A stretch of 64,000 nucleotides of DNA, taken from the NCBI RefSeq assembly GCF_000003815.2, contig NC_049981.1:499602-563601 (forward strand). Direction: 5' to 3'. Under the pieces are notes generated by a model. The model saw only the letters and a program-made list of their open reading frames with translations, searched no databases and was not told the DNA's origin. Shown piece after piece: positions 45,080 through 56,438 of the stretch. This DNA is from Branchiostoma floridae (Eukaryota; Chordata; Leptocardii; Amphioxiformes; Branchiostomatidae). Position 1 is the stretch's first letter. Each line of letters starts with the position of its first letter. The position numbers were made by a program, and so were the translations under genes.

Positions 45080-46284
45080 ACAGGGCCGGTACACTCATGG
45101 GAAAAAAGCAAGTGAGTTAAACGAGGAATCCGATTAAAATGACCAATCCAAAGCCATGTGAACAGAACTAATCCGATTGGATTGCCCATTTTGGATTGGA
45201 TTGGATAGGATTGCAATCCACCTCGGGAGGTGGATTCAGCGCGCGCAATCCGATTGGCGCGCAATCCGATTGACCGGAATCGGCCATGTGAACACAATTG
45301 GATTGGATCCTTGATTGGATAGGGCTTGTTTCATGGTTTTTACGTCATACATTCGGATACAGTGGACATTAGATATACAACCATACCTACAACATGGCAA
45401 AAAAAGTATGATACACGGATTAGAAAAGAAGTTTATGGGCAAGTTTGCTTGCAAAATCATCTTACCGCTATGGTTAACAACCGGACGCCGCAAGATTCGC
45501 CGGAACATGTGCACCGGTTCTTTCCAAAAATCGGCAGTGTGGCAGAAGACCAACTGGTTAATTTTGGCAATATTGCCCATGAAAATAACATGTATGGTTT
45601 CGTTTCTCTCCTGTTGTTGGAGCCAATGTCCCAACACCACTAAAAAAGCAAATATTCTACGAGAAAAACAGTCGGAAGCGTGTCTAAACAGAAATTTCGA
45701 GCTTGGGTCACTTCACTGCATGCAAGCATGGGCGAGCAGTTTTTTTAAACGAAACACAGACTTTTATTTCAGATAAATACGTGATGAAGTCAAATGTTTT
45801 GGTAGCAGTTTGCCTTATTTATGCAACTTCTGCAACAGATATATTTTATATAGTTAAATGTAGAGTATAATCACACCGCGCGTAACATTTCCACCCCCAG
45901 TCTAATAGACTATCCCAATGACCCCGTATGACCCAGAGGCCGCCACTTTCGTCAGTGTGTGTTGCGGACCATCGACGCGTCAAAATCTGACCAAAGCCGG
46001 CCGATTTCTCAAGTTATAATCAATATCGATGTCGCTACATCCTTCAAAATTATGAGGTAGTCTGGCAACATTTTGGAAAAACTACGCGTGCCCGCGGTGG
46101 TCGTTGGAAACACGACGCGTGCGGCGGTAAAGAGTTTAATCCGATTGTGTGGTCGCGGTCGCAAGTTTGAGTTTAATCCGATTGTATAAAACTCATGTGA
46201 ACACATCTTTTTTAATCCGATAGAAAATTTCAATCGGATTCCTTGTTTAACTCACTTGCAATTTTTTCATGTGAACAGGGTCTT
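45080..46284. mobile_element. 1.2-kb inverted-repeat element with repeated AATCCGATT boxes
   Basis: The left end reads AAAAGCAAGTGAGTTAAACG then AGGAATCCGATT. The right end reads AATCGGATTCCTTGTTTAAC then TCACTTGCAATTTTTTCATG. The outermost parts (CAGGGCCGGTACACTCATG and CATGTGAACAGGGTC) also pair loosely. AATCCGATT or its complement occurs at least eight times near the two ends (about 45127, 45168, 45247, 45262, 46138, 46175, 46213 and 46232), often beside GTGAACAC words. Interior frames (45315-45776 + and 45236-45640 -) match no transposase I know. The target duplication was not resolved. Confidence 0.7.
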
Positions 46285-47420
46285 ATTTAGTAACGTATAT
46301 ATATTCCTCTCCCTGCAGTTTTCATTTCCCGGCATACTTTCCTTTCCCGTCGCATTCCCGGATAAAAATCGGCAAATCGACGCCCCCCCCCCAAAAAAAA
46401 ACTTTCGCCAAGGTCCTAGAGACGACGGCTACTTTGAAACCCTGTGTCTGTCCCAAAACACCGTCAGACACCAACCTAAAAATAGATGGAAATTTGACAC
46501 CCACATGCGCGAAAACGTGGGCTTGTTCTGGAGAAAAACGTACCGAATGCTGCAACAGATCGACAGTAAACTGGTATTATTCAGTGCCGTGAAAACTCTA
46601 AACTATAGAATTTGAGACAATTGTGAATCTATATCTTTGTGGTTTCATATCTAGTTTCCGACCTACACTGGACTTGAAAAGTGAAACGGCCTCCCGTTGG
46701 GCAAGGGCGGCGCCGCCACGTGCCTGGAAGCAGTGCGAAACCAGTGTAACAAGCAGGCGAACAGAAGAAAAAAAACGGGCAAAAATTACGACTACACAAC
46801 ACATTTTGTCATTCATGGTCGGAAAAGATTACATTCCAAACGTAGTCTTTGCCGACCAAATTTCCAGCTTCTCATTTAGAAATAGCACGTGGTGAAGTTT
46901 TGGCTGGGCGTGAGGTCTTTGATTACTCTGGTCTTTGATCTCAAGCACGTCCTGACTCCGGCGGCGTGAACTCCAACAAGTGCTGTGCTTTAGTCACTAG
47001 TCAAGCTATGTATGCACCAATGATATAGAAAGTCAAATGCAAATGGCCAGATGGATCGAAGTTTGAAGATATAACCTCCACGTTTAGTTTAGATAATAAT
47101 AGATTATATGAAAATGAAGTCGCGGTTAGAATATTATTTGTACACCTTGCTGCCGTAAGGAACTCAAAATGAAAAGAAAAAAAAATCCTGAGAAAATCAC
47201 TTTGCCCCTCTCCCCTTCCTGCAACTGTCAAGGACGTCCTATGTCCACAGAGACCACGCTGACGTAAAAAATAAATTAGGCAAGTGATAGCCTGGAGTCC
47301 AGCCTTGTACTGTTGATGAAAGCATGATACGTTTTGCAGGGAAAACGTTATAAAGTTTCATGTTTATAAGACGAAAAGTTGGGCACGCATCCCCAAAAAT
47401 TCCTCAATTCACCCACATTA
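46285..47420. other. Stretch without supported gene
   Basis: Frames at 46256-46615 (+) and 46623-46895 (+) are open but unrecognised. Runs of C and A at 46381-46402 make frame calls unreliable. A CT-rich tract lies at 47205-47220. Confidence 0.35.
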
Positions 47421-47484
47421 ACTTAAAGCGCCTAAACAAGTGTACATGTACTCAAGGATGTCCTTGATGTACTATAGTATAGAA

Positions 47485-47640
47485 ATGGTCGCCAGCGTCC
47501 TCTTCCGCGCGTCATCTTTTCTTCCCAAATCAGGAAATCTACGGACACTGCAGGCATCTCGCTCGCAGTTCGGGCAGTCTTCGGCCAGCATCGGAGTGCG
47601 TGACGTCATGGCCGGGAATCTTCATGAATTTTGCAAATTT
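47485..47640 (+). CDS. Possible first exon with mitochondrial-type leader
   Basis: A frame starting at ATG 47485 reads MVASVLFRASSFLPKSGNLR, then TLQASRSQFGQSSASIGVRD. It is rich in Ser and Arg and has almost no acidic residues for 38 positions, the usual look of a mitochondrial presequence. Codon third positions are G/C-rich compared with the flanks. No second exon was identified and the product is unknown. Confidence 0.25.
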
Positions 47641-48178
47641 TGGGCCAAATACAGACTACTGGCATGCCACCAAATACAAGTACATGTGTACTACAATGCT
47701 GTGCTGTGCTGTGCTGTGCTAGTAACAAGGATGGCACTGGATCCCTGCTGATCGTTCATCAAGATAAGAGGGTCAACCGGCCACAGCTTTGGCTGTGCAT
47801 GTCAGGTCTGGAGTCTCTGGACTGAACACGAGATTACAAGATTGATAAGGAAAGGGCACCCTGGGACCTACACAGCCTGGCGAAGTTGGAGACCTAAACC
47901 AGAACAGTTACGGGTACTAATTTGTCAAAGGGAGTGATGTACAACATAAACACGTACTGTAAGGTTAATTTTTTTCCCAAATGAAGAGTAGTTTCAGCCA
48001 GGTCATCATTCATGCAACCAAGCACAGAGGTCAAATAGAGGTCAAATATGAATTCTAGTCTCTATCAGAATCCCATCAGCTGAAATTTAAGAGTGACCAT
48101 AGCAGGAGTGAAACTTGGCTAGGCTGGTAAACAATTTTCAACTTAAAGAAAACTAGACCGAAATCTTAGAGATCCTTA

Positions 48179-48379
48179 TACCCCCCTCACATCAGGCGAG
48201 AATCGATCGGACGACGAGTCTGCGAGCTCTAAATTACGAGGAGGCATGACCCTGATGGGAAGTGGGGGGGGGGGGGGGTACTCTGCCACTTCTTCGTCGG
48301 CATCAAGGTCATGCCTCCTTGTAATTTAGAGCTCGCAGACTCTTCGTCCGATCGATTTTCGCCTAATGTGAGGGGGGCA
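48179..48379. mobile_element. Hairpin MITE with TTA target duplication
   Basis: The arms are almost perfect complements over about 75 bases: the left includes AATCGATCGGACGACGAGTC and TGCGAGCTCTAAATTACGAG, and the right is the complement (CTTGTAATTTAGAGCTCGCA, then GACTCTTCGTCCGATCGATT). TTA flanks both sides (48176-48178 and 48380-48382). A G16 run lies in the loop. The inner 40 bases match the right end of the element at 57032-57873, so the two share a family. Confidence 0.85.
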
Positions 48380-48981
48380 TTAGCTCGGATATACCAGACC
48401 CCACCCCGATGTTTTTGAGATCGGGCTGGGGTCTGGTATCCATGCCAGGCTATCGAAACCTCTGCTTTCAACCCACTCAACATCTGCTTTGGCCTTCACG
48501 ACTCACACTAGTCAAGACTCAAGTCAATTCAACTTGACACTCAGCGATAAAAATAGTGGGTCTTACCAGCTCATGGCAAATGTCGGCCCTATATGTGTAA
48601 ATGTGGGCTTGATCAAAATAAGTGATTTTCTATGTTGCCAGCTCACCACACATGAACAGATCATAGGAATCAAATTACTAGTAATTTGCAACCTTCTTCG
48701 TGTACGACTAGACTTTACACATGTACAGTTCTGGTGATATTATTAATACGATGGAATCTAAAGCAAAAGTCTGCGAATCTTGCAGTAGTGCGTGTATAAC
48801 AAAGCACTCAAAAAAATGGCGCCAAAACGCCCCCCACCCCACCCAACCCCGTAACTCGATCAACTCATCTCACCTTAACTGTGCGTAAAGTCCAGTATCA
48901 ACAACCATAATCTATTACCATACCATGATACTAGCACTACATACTCGACAATATCAGCATAACACGATTTCCTACCTGCAT

Positions 48982-49118
48982 TTGTTGTCTCTTCATTTCT
49001 CATAAACAGGCAGCCTGTTTGTCCCACGGTACCGTCGGGGGTGGTCGATAAATACTTCCCCATCAAGTCCCACAGATATATGTTTTCCGTTCCTTTCCCC
49101 TCTGTGCGTGGAACATCT
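48982..49118 (-). CDS. Possible exon, unrecognised
   Basis: On the - strand a frame reads DVPRTEGKGTENIYLWDLMG, then KYLSTTPDGTVGQTGCLFMR and NEETTNA, with donor GTAGGA and a possible acceptor CACAGCAG. The G-KYLSTTPDGTVG stretch resembles a beta-trefoil strand pair, but no family fits well enough. An alternative frame over the same bases is also open for 92 codons, so this is doubtful. Confidence 0.2.
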
Positions 49119-50289
49119 GCTGTGACGACTGGACTCCAACACTCCTACTCCCATAGTTTCTATACCAAGCTTAGCCATTGGAGAACGTATTTCGGAAAAC
49201 AGGATACAAGGCGAAGCGTTCCAGTCCCTGCGTTTCAGTGCAGCGTGATGAACATTTGGAATTTCCGCCAAAGAACCCCGCGGTGCTGCCAGCCAGTGAG
49301 CGAGCTAGCTCCCAGCATAATGTTTTCCAGCTGACCGGGCCTTCGTCTCTGGCTACGATCTAGTGGCCATCTAGTGAATCGTGAATAGCTTAGAAATACT
49401 AACATATAGCGACGTCTAATCGCCGTAATAAAATACACTGAGACTGAATTGTATTCTTATATATGCTTCGAGATTTAGCGCCTCTCGCGATGTTGGTAGC
49501 CTTCCTGTCTGAAACTTTTTTAACAACTTTATCGATCTCAAAGCAGACGTGTCAACTGGATGACAAAAGAGAAGAATTTGGCCAAAAAGGGACAAATACG
49601 TTGCCATGGGATTTCGGTCAGCTATCCAGCAAGCTATCCGTCGGCCGGTCAGTTCACTCCTCCTGGGCCAATTAAAGCCAAAGGGTCGGAATTCCATTTA
49701 TGTTCCTTTTGTGATCTTTGGTGAACACCGCCAAAAATTGATTTCTGAATTATAACCTTGTAATACTGGGTTTTTATTCCTAACTTGGCCATAGTCCCCT
49801 ATTACTAGTATTCGGCCAGGTCGCGGGACTTCCCCTCGGCCGCTGGCGGAAACCATATGGTGAGCAAACTCCCGGGACAACTGCGAGAGATGTAGGGTTT
49901 GTTTTATTTCGAGCGGCCTCTGTGGCATTTTGCGCGTCTTTCTTGAAACTTGTGTGTATCTTTCTGTACTGTCGGCTCATCGAAAGAAGCATAGTGCCTA
50001 GACCCTGGAACCGACTTTCAGAAAAGACAACGGCCGGGTGCCTGTAGGATCGATAGAAATTTAAGGGACGAGATAGAACGAGGGCACAAAGTAAGAAACA
50101 CGTACAAGCATTTCCAAGGGGTTGAATATATCCTTGCATTCCATATCTAACATAAACTGTTGAAAGAATAACATATTGAAAAAAACAACTTAAAAGGTTT
50201 ATGTAAGCCCACAGTTTAATCCCTGTCATTCATAGAGCGACATATTCTCTTGTGATAATCTGTCAGTCTAAGACGGTAGTTTAAGCTAC

Positions 50290-50712
50290 CTGTGGGCGAA
50301 AGAACCTGTAACCATTGTATGGCAAAACCGGTGGAAGACGAAATACATTTTATTTCTAACTGCCTCTCTAACGATCAGGAAAGAAATGAGTTATTTGAAG
50401 AGGCATGCATATTCCACAAAAATTTCCAAACGCTTACCGACGAAAACAAAACTATAACGCTGTTAACGTCACATAACCCACGCATCATAGAAAAAGTGGG
50501 ACACTTCGTCTTCCACTGCTTCCAGAAAAGAAGTCAAACCCTAAATACGTAGATTGTAGCTCTCAGCAGTCCATATCATTGATAGAATAGTCACTCGTTT
50601 ACACTTGTCACCATTGTTATCTATACCAAAGTATTTCATTTTACACATGTTTATTATATTTTCTGTATGTTTCATGTTGCAATTAGCCCTCGGGCAAGAA
50701 CTTGCAAATAAA
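50290..50712 (+). pseudogene. LINE reverse-transcriptase C-terminal remnant with 3' tail (family 2)
   Basis: The frame 50292-50552 reads MGERTCNHCMAKPVEDEIHF, then ISNCLSNDQERNELFEEACI, and stops after SQTLNT. CxxC followed by VEDEIHFISNC is the zinc-knuckle-like end of many non-LTR reverse transcriptases ('R-C--C----EDE-HF---C--Y---R--L'). The RT and endonuclease domains are missing (5' truncation). The 3' UTR runs to CAATTAGCCCTCGGGCAAGA, then ACTTGCAAATAAAC, and the same tail is found at 21888-21932 and 30970-31012. Confidence 0.75.
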
Positions 50713-50845
50713 CTTCTATCTGAGTGTAAAGTGGGTGTCAGACTCACTCACACAATCCTCCTAGGATCCTCTGGGTCTAATCCCTTTAACGTTTTGATTA
50801 GTACTGTATCTCACTGACTTGCGGTACTGTCACAGTGGGGTTCAA

Positions 50846-50920
50846 GCGCCGCCAAACTGGTTGGGGTTGTGAGATCTTGTGAGCTGGCGGTCCGTGTTCG
50901 CGGGTTCGAATCCCGGGAGA
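50846..50920 (+). repeat. tRNA-like sequence, probably SINE head
   Basis: A strong B box, GGGTTCGAATCCC (50902-50914), sits 44 bases after an A-box-like TGGTTGGGGTTGT, with a TCGCGGGTTCGAATCCCGGG arm. The acceptor stem does not close and no anticodon arm is convincing, so it is more likely a tRNA-derived SINE or tRNA pseudogene than a working tRNA. Confidence 0.45.
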
Positions 50921-51011
50921 CTGTTTCTACTCGCCTCTCGTGTTCAGACGTACCTTCACAGAGGGCCCTAGAGATGCCGTGAGCAGCCGTTGTGGTACCG
51001 CCAACAAACTA

Positions 51012-51189
51012 ATCTCCAAGCAGATCCTACGGTGCCATAAGATAGTATCAAAGCTGGCCAAGGAGTATAGCCGGCAAAGGGAGTCATACGGTCGCGTACA
51101 CATTCCTAGCCGGCTTCACTCCTCTGCCAGCTACTTTGATGAGGGTCTTTGATACTATCTTATGCTACCATAGGATCTGTTTGGAGATA
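51012..51189. mobile_element. MITE (CTCCAAGCAG family B)
   Basis: Begins ATCTCCAAGCAGATCCTACG and continues GTGCCATAAGATAGTATCAA; the right end is complementary (CTTTGATACTATCTTATGCT, then ACCATAGGATCTGTTTGGAG). TA is on the left and AA on the right, consistent with a mutated TA duplication. Inside is a second inverted pair, AGCCGGCAAAG and TAGCCGGCTTC. Confidence 0.8.
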
Positions 51190-52250
51190 ACCAACGAACC
51201 CCTGTCTGCCAGTTGCAAGCGAATTGGGCAAATTCCCCACACACTCCGACGGGCGGCGCATTTGCGTTTCAAGCCCAGATAAGCAGGTTATTGGAAATCG
51301 CAGCATTGTCAATTAATTGAATATCAATGTTAATTATTGATTGAAATATGTCAAAAATACACTTGCAATTAAAGAATGTACGCTTATGATACAGTGACGT
51401 CACAGGTAACATATCCGAAATAGCAAAACCTTAACAGAAATGACCCAAATGTACCGCACAAGCCATATTTCACGGTACGTTGGTGGCGTCAGACGTCAAC
51501 ATACCCCCTTTAATGTTGTAAGAATCCAAAGGTTCTGGATTCGTATCCCCAGCAGACCCCAATGCTGTGCCATAGGGAACGGCGCTTTACAAACATTTTC
51601 TCACTCGAACAGGTGAGATGAGTGACTAGCTTCGGATAGGGACATTATCACATGAAGTTTGTGTTTGAGGAGAGCCACATCTCAGGCACGACAAACAACC
51701 GTCCACACTTTAAAATATCAAAATGACGAGGTTCTTCCCAGTGAGAGTGGATAAAACCTTACAGTCCAGTCTTCTACAGCTTGTACCTAATGCACAAAAA
51801 TACGAAGCAAACAAAAGTGATTCCTAGGTTTATAAACTTTATGTACTAGTATATCGACCTCCCTTGTAAACTAGTCAATCATGGCCGAATTGAATCAAAC
51901 AGTTGCTCTCAACAAAACAAAAGAGTTTTTTCACCTGTCTGTACTATCACTATGTTAACAGTGCGATAGCCCTGTATCATTCGTAGGAGTCTACAATTTT
52001 CGCTACCCGACACAGGTGTTACACTTCCAAGGTTTCCTCAGCGGGCGAATCGCCCTGCTACTACCGTGATCTGATGTCTGATGTTTTCGTCCACATGTAT
52101 AATGTATATCATGCATCGCTGCAAACTGGGGCTATTGAACATGATAGCAAACAACGAGGATAGTATGTCCAAAACAGACCTAGACCTAGACCTACTAGTG
52201 GAGCTTGATGTGGAGAGGCTACAAAAATCGTACGACGACGAGGTCATGTG
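51190..52250. other. Stretch without supported gene
   Basis: Mostly AT-rich and unremarkable. Near 51535-51610, GGTTCTGGATTCGTATCCCC resembles a degraded tRNA-type B box, a possible SINE edge. A 36-codon acidic frame at 52139-52249 (+; MSKTDLDLDLLVELDVERLQ then KSYDDEVM) ends just before the next MITE and could be a terminal exon, but nothing confirms it. Confidence 0.35.
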
Positions 52251-52396
52251 ATAACCTCCAAGCAGATCCTACGTTACCATAAGATATAATCAAAAGCTAC
52301 CAGAGGAGTAAAGCGGGCCTAGAAGTATGTTAAGCCGACCAAATGCCTATAAACAAGTAAAAAAAATAATCGTAGCCAAACCTCTGATTGGAGAGT
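52251..52396. mobile_element. Hybrid MITE: family B left end, family A-like right end
   Basis: The left end ATAACCTCCAAGCAGATCCT, then ACGTTACCATAAGATATAAT, is family B. The right end CCAAACCTCTGATTGGAGAG resembles the family A end CAACCTCTGCTTGGAGAG seen at 54382. The two ends therefore come from two related families, through recombination or abortive transposition. Confidence 0.5.
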
Positions 52397-52399
52397 ACA

Positions 52400-53880
52400 T
52401 AACTCCTCCTGGCTCGTCTGGTCAACAAACGCCAGCCTTCAGAAACAAGATGTACTTAGCAAGAGACAGAGACCGGAGACTACATGTATAAAGTAGACAG
52501 AAGAAAAGAAAGAAAACGCGTACTAGTAATTCCCAAATAAAGAACACCCCCTTTGATACAGTTTTTAACTTTTCTTTTGTTACATTTTGTAGAGTAGAGT
52601 TGACTCATTACGGAAGCTACGCTTTTTTGTAAGTTTTGATTTTGAAGGTTTTCCCTTGTGATATTTTCCAGGTTTTCCCGCTTTTATCGACTTTTGAAAT
52701 GTGCATGCTTTGCCCGAAACGTGCACACTTCGCAGGGTTCAACAGACTGAAAGTTTTGTTCCTTTTCACGTTCAGTTGTCGAGTTCTGTTGCCCCCCAAT
52801 TTGTTTTGTTATGTTTTTTGTTGACAGCATTGTTTTTTTATTGAAATTCTTAAAGCAATATAAGGTGAAAGAAAGAAAGCTTTTGCGAGAAGTGTTGCTC
52901 TGCCACACGCCTACGCCTTGGGGAAGACAAAGATAGGAGATCAAATGTACAGAAGGGCCTTGGAAATTCCTGGTAAGAAGGTGGGAATGGACGGTCCGAT
53001 GTGCCTCAGCAGAGGAACGGGAGGTACGTAAATACTTTTCATTCTACACCTTATGCCGAAAAGGTTCTCAACTCTGCTTTCTTACCGGAAGCCAAGGAGA
53101 AATGCTGTAAACATCAAATCTGACATGTTGCAGAGAACATAAATCGTAATAATGACAAATGAAGAACTTTTGAACATCTGTGAAATATGAGTAGGATCAT
53201 ACCTGTTTATTTTACTAATCATAACCTACTGTTTGAAACTCTAATGCAATCCTCCGTCAGACATGCTGCTGTTGCGCTACTGTTGGATACTCCACATCCC
53301 GATACACCGACAATATGTTGACATAGCAATTGCTGTTGTATCACCTAATCGATTTTTGTTGATGTGTTTGTTTTGTTGAGACATTATCCGTGCGTTATGG
53401 ACCTGTAATACCACCTCACGTAAGCACACACGCAAAGAGAACCCAGTAAATTCTATTAACTATGTGCGACACGAAATACTGGTAACACGACACGTACCAG
53501 GTAGTCTGTGCGGTAGGTGTTGCTGGAGAAGAAATGTTGAGAATTGTTTTAGGATTAAATTCACATTTTCAAACATCTGCCGACCTGTCAACGTAACAAT
53601 AACACTTACCCTTACTAGTGAATTGTGTTTACTTAAACGATTTAACGATTTCTAGGACGCTATCGGCCTATATGAAAACACCACTCAAATCATAACACGG
53701 CTCCAATAAGACCTGTCAGATCGGACAACCTCGACTACCGCGCGATAAAGGCCCTATTAAATGAGACCTCAATTAAACTTTAGCAATTTGAAATTGCATC
53801 AAATTCGAGTCGAAATTTGGTTGTATTTTCCCCGTGGGTTGGATGCCCGTATTTGAATTTTCCAAGGAAAAGCTCACCAA
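52400..53880. other. Stretch without supported gene
   Basis: Only short frames are present, none recognised. Sequence near 52640-52960 has several open frames on both strands without splice or codon support. Confidence 0.4.
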
Positions 53881-53886
53881 ACGCTA

Positions 53887-54382
53887 CTCTCCAAGCAGAG
53901 GTTGAGTCGCGTAGATATAGTAGTGGTAGGAAAAATTACACCGGCGCTCCTCTTACTCCAAGCAGAGACTGAGTCGCGTAGATATAGTAGTGGTAGGAAA
54001 AATTACACCGGCGCTCCTCTTACTCCAAGCAGAGACTGAGTCGCGTAGATATAGTAGTGGTAGGAAAAATTACACCGGCGCTCCTCTTACTCCAAGCAGA
54101 GATTGAGTCGCGTAGATATAGTAGTGGTAGGAAAAATTACACCGGCGCTCCTCTTACTCCAAGCAGAGACTGAGTCGCGTAGATATAGTAGTGGTAGGAA
54201 AAATTACACCGGCGCTCCTCTTACTCCAAGCAGAGATTGAGTCGCGTAGATATAGTAGTGGTAGGAAAAATTACACCGGCGCTCCTCTTACTCCAAGCAG
54301 AGATTGAGTCGCGTAGATATAGTAGTGGTAGGAAAAATTACACCGGCGCTCCTCTTACGCGACTCAACCTCTGCTTGGAGAG
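53887..54382. repeat. 67-bp tandem array enclosed by MITE ends (family A)
   Basis: Seven copies of a 67-base unit start at 53889, 53956, 54023, 54090, 54157, 54224 and 54291. Each begins CTCCAAGCAGAG and continues GAGTCGCGTAGATATAGTAG, then AAAAATTACACCGGCGCTCC. The copies differ almost only at one position (GACTGAG or GATTGAG; GGTTGAG in the first). The array ends with GCGACTCAACCTCTGCTTGG then AGAG, the exact complement of the first unit's start. TA flanks both sides (53885-53886 and 54383-54384). The whole reads as one MITE whose inner part has been multiplied. Confidence 0.9.
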
Positions 54383-54389
54383 TAACCAA

Positions 54390-55660
54390 ACGCAGAGCCT
54401 ACGGTAAAAGTACTTGAATAAATGCGTAGTACTGCCTGGACAATGTACGCATCTATACCAAACGACCTCAAGTTCAACTGTAGGAGCATCCGTGACAGAT
54501 AGTCTATGTACCTTGCTATATATATTTCCAGTCAAAACATGCATGTTTATTTCAAATGCCAATGTGCATTTTATACACTGATCTTATAAAATATGAGTTT
54601 TTTCTTTAACTTTTCCGTGTCCGCCACGGCACTTACTGTCAACCCGGTACGGACAACAGAGAAGCAGAAAATTATTGTACACATCGTCTTTCAGGAGTTT
54701 CCTTGGATTATCTTTCCACCTTACCCAAGACACGTAAATTGAGTACTTTGCAATTGTCAGCAAGATAATGCAACATTTGTTAGATCCCAAACAAAGCATT
54801 ATCCTCAGTAATATTTAGAAGTTTCTTAATCTAGCACACTCTAGAAACATGTGTTGCACGGTAGTTTTAAGCCTTATTGCAAATTTCACATGATGGACTG
54901 TATACATTTTCAGACACATTCCACTTGCTAACTAAGTATCTACAGGGTTGTATCTTATGCAACAATATTGAAATTGAATTCACGCAACTTAAGGTAGTAT
55001 CTTACTGCACTTGGGTCAAGCTTGCGTCACTGTTGTGTCATTTTCGCCAACTTCTCCTTGCATTCACACTGACGTGCGGCACTGTTGCATTTCTAGACTA
55101 AATGAACATGTTATTGGAAATCGCAGCTTTGTCAATTTATGAAAAATCACTGTAAATGATGAAAATGCCCCCAAGTGAGATTAATAACGAACGAATTCCC
55201 TTATGATAATGAATTATATGTTACGTGTGTTATAAATATCATTGGAAGACTTTAAAGTAAAAGACGTGACCCAACCATATAACAGACTTGTTGACTCGAT
55301 CAATTATGTGTTTTGCACCATATATGTGTAATGATGTATATTTATAGGTTTATTCAACAATTTTCAAATTTCTCAATTGAAAATGTTTGATATTTCATAC
55401 TTTTTTTGTGTGTGTTTGACGCGTCGTATTTTCCGACTCGATGACTGCAAGTTCTATCGGTGTACGGCGGCAGACTACCAGCGATGATTACATTGATTGT
55501 AAAAGCAAACGTTATCATCCAACATAAATAAGTTCTTTTTCGACGTTTTAAGATGATCTTTTTCTCCACATCTGTAGGTTTATGAATCGATATCGATTTC
55601 TTAGGTGGTGCTTTCGTGTATAGAATACTGACATACTTCCCATCAAAAAAATTAAAAGAT
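54390..55660. other. Stretch without supported gene
   Basis: Short frames only. A 272-codon - strand frame (56172-55354) crosses from here into the GC-rich transposon at 55666-56050 and the small MITE at 56068. It is not called a gene because it is made of these elements. Confidence 0.5.
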
Positions 55661-55665
55661 ATTTT

Positions 55666-56050
55666 TAAAGCTAAGGGCACAACCCGCCGTACATGCAACT
55701 GCGTGGTGTCTGCGTGTAAAAAGGTGGGCAATATTTGGGGATCGGTAAAGCTAGGGGCACAACCCGCCGTACCAAATACGTGCTGTCTACGTGCCAAAAC
55801 GTGGGCAATCTTTTGGTATCCGTAAGTGGTAAGTACCGTACGCGTCTCCGTACGAACTCGTAGGGAATTCGACGAATTTGGCAGCACGCAGACACGCCGT
55901 AGAACTTTGAGTGCATGCAGAACTTTCTCTGCTATCGGGCTGCGGATTCGCCCCCCGTACGTGACAGCACGGGCTACGCGTCTGCCATGTACAGCCAACG
56001 AGCGCACAACGCACTGGCTCCGTGAGTGCATTAAAGTTTTCTCACAGTCA
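55666..56050. mobile_element. GC-rich inverted-repeat element, copy 2 with doubled end
   Basis: Related in opposite orientation to 5795-6157. The terminal text TAAAGCTAAGGGCACAACCC occurs at 55666 and, slightly changed (GTAAAGCTAGGGGCACAACC), at 55746, so the left end is duplicated with an 80-base period. Further in, CGTAAGTGGTAAGTACCG, TCGGGCTGCGGATTCGCCCC and others match copy 1's complement. The right end is not recognised and is followed by an inserted family A MITE at 56068. Confidence 0.65.
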
Positions 56051-56067
56051 ATTGCTGTACGGACGTA

Positions 56068-56153
56068 CTCTCCAAGCAGAGGTTGAGTCGCGTAGATATA
56101 GTAGTAATCGGATAAATTACACCGTAGCACCGTAGCAACCTCTGCTTCGAGAG
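56068..56153. mobile_element. 86-bp family A MITE, single-unit form
   Basis: CTCTCCAAGCAGAGGTTGAG on the left and CAACCTCTGCTTCGAGAG on the right, with TA on both sides (56066-56067 and 56154-56155). Its inside, TCGCGTAGATATAGTAGTAA then TCGGATAAATTACACCG, matches one 67-base unit of the array at 53887-54382. It shows what the array looked like before expansion. Confidence 0.85.
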
Positions 56154-56343
56154 TAGTACGGACGGCGCACATAGCACGTGCGTGCTGCGCACGTGGTGAT
56201 TGCGTGTTCCGTGCTTACTTCGCGCTTCACTTGTTGTTCACCTGTGAATGCCGACGCACAACACACCTGCACTGTGACAACGCACGTGGCAAGCACATGG
56301 TTTCTGCAGTATATAAAGCCGAATCGACGAAAGACTGCCAACC

Positions 56344-56438
56344 CGTCTCCAAGATGCGTAAGAAGACGCAGAAGAAGCCGTCAGTTGTATTTGTAGCAAC
56401 TTCGACCAGAGCCGCTTTCTTACGCATCTTGGAGACGT
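56344..56438. repeat. Hairpin with 21-bp perfect arms
   Basis: CGTCTCCAAGATGCGTAAGA (56344) is exactly complementary to TCTTACGCATCTTGGAGACG (56419). A TATATAAAG box lies 33 bases upstream (about 56311). Between, a frame starting at the ATG inside the left arm reads MRKKTQKKPSVVFVATSTRA, then AFLRILETCFDV, to a stop after SILV. No family is recognised. Confidence 0.7.

Noticed and set aside
45236-45776. Opposed frames of 134 and 153 codons inside the 45-46 kb element, considered as transposase
   Set aside because: No DDE, HTH or zinc-finger pattern recognised in either. Length is well below an autonomous element's.
50846-50920. Functional tRNA gene
   Set aside because: The B box is good, but the acceptor stem does not pair and no anticodon loop is clear. 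A SINE or pseudogene is more likely.
53887-54382. CRISPR-like or regulatory array
   Set aside because: Units are identical throughout, without unique spacers, and bounded by transposon ends.
55354-56172. 272-codon - strand frame
   Set aside because: Composed of transposon copy 2 and the 86-base MITE. The open length follows from GC-rich repeat sequence.
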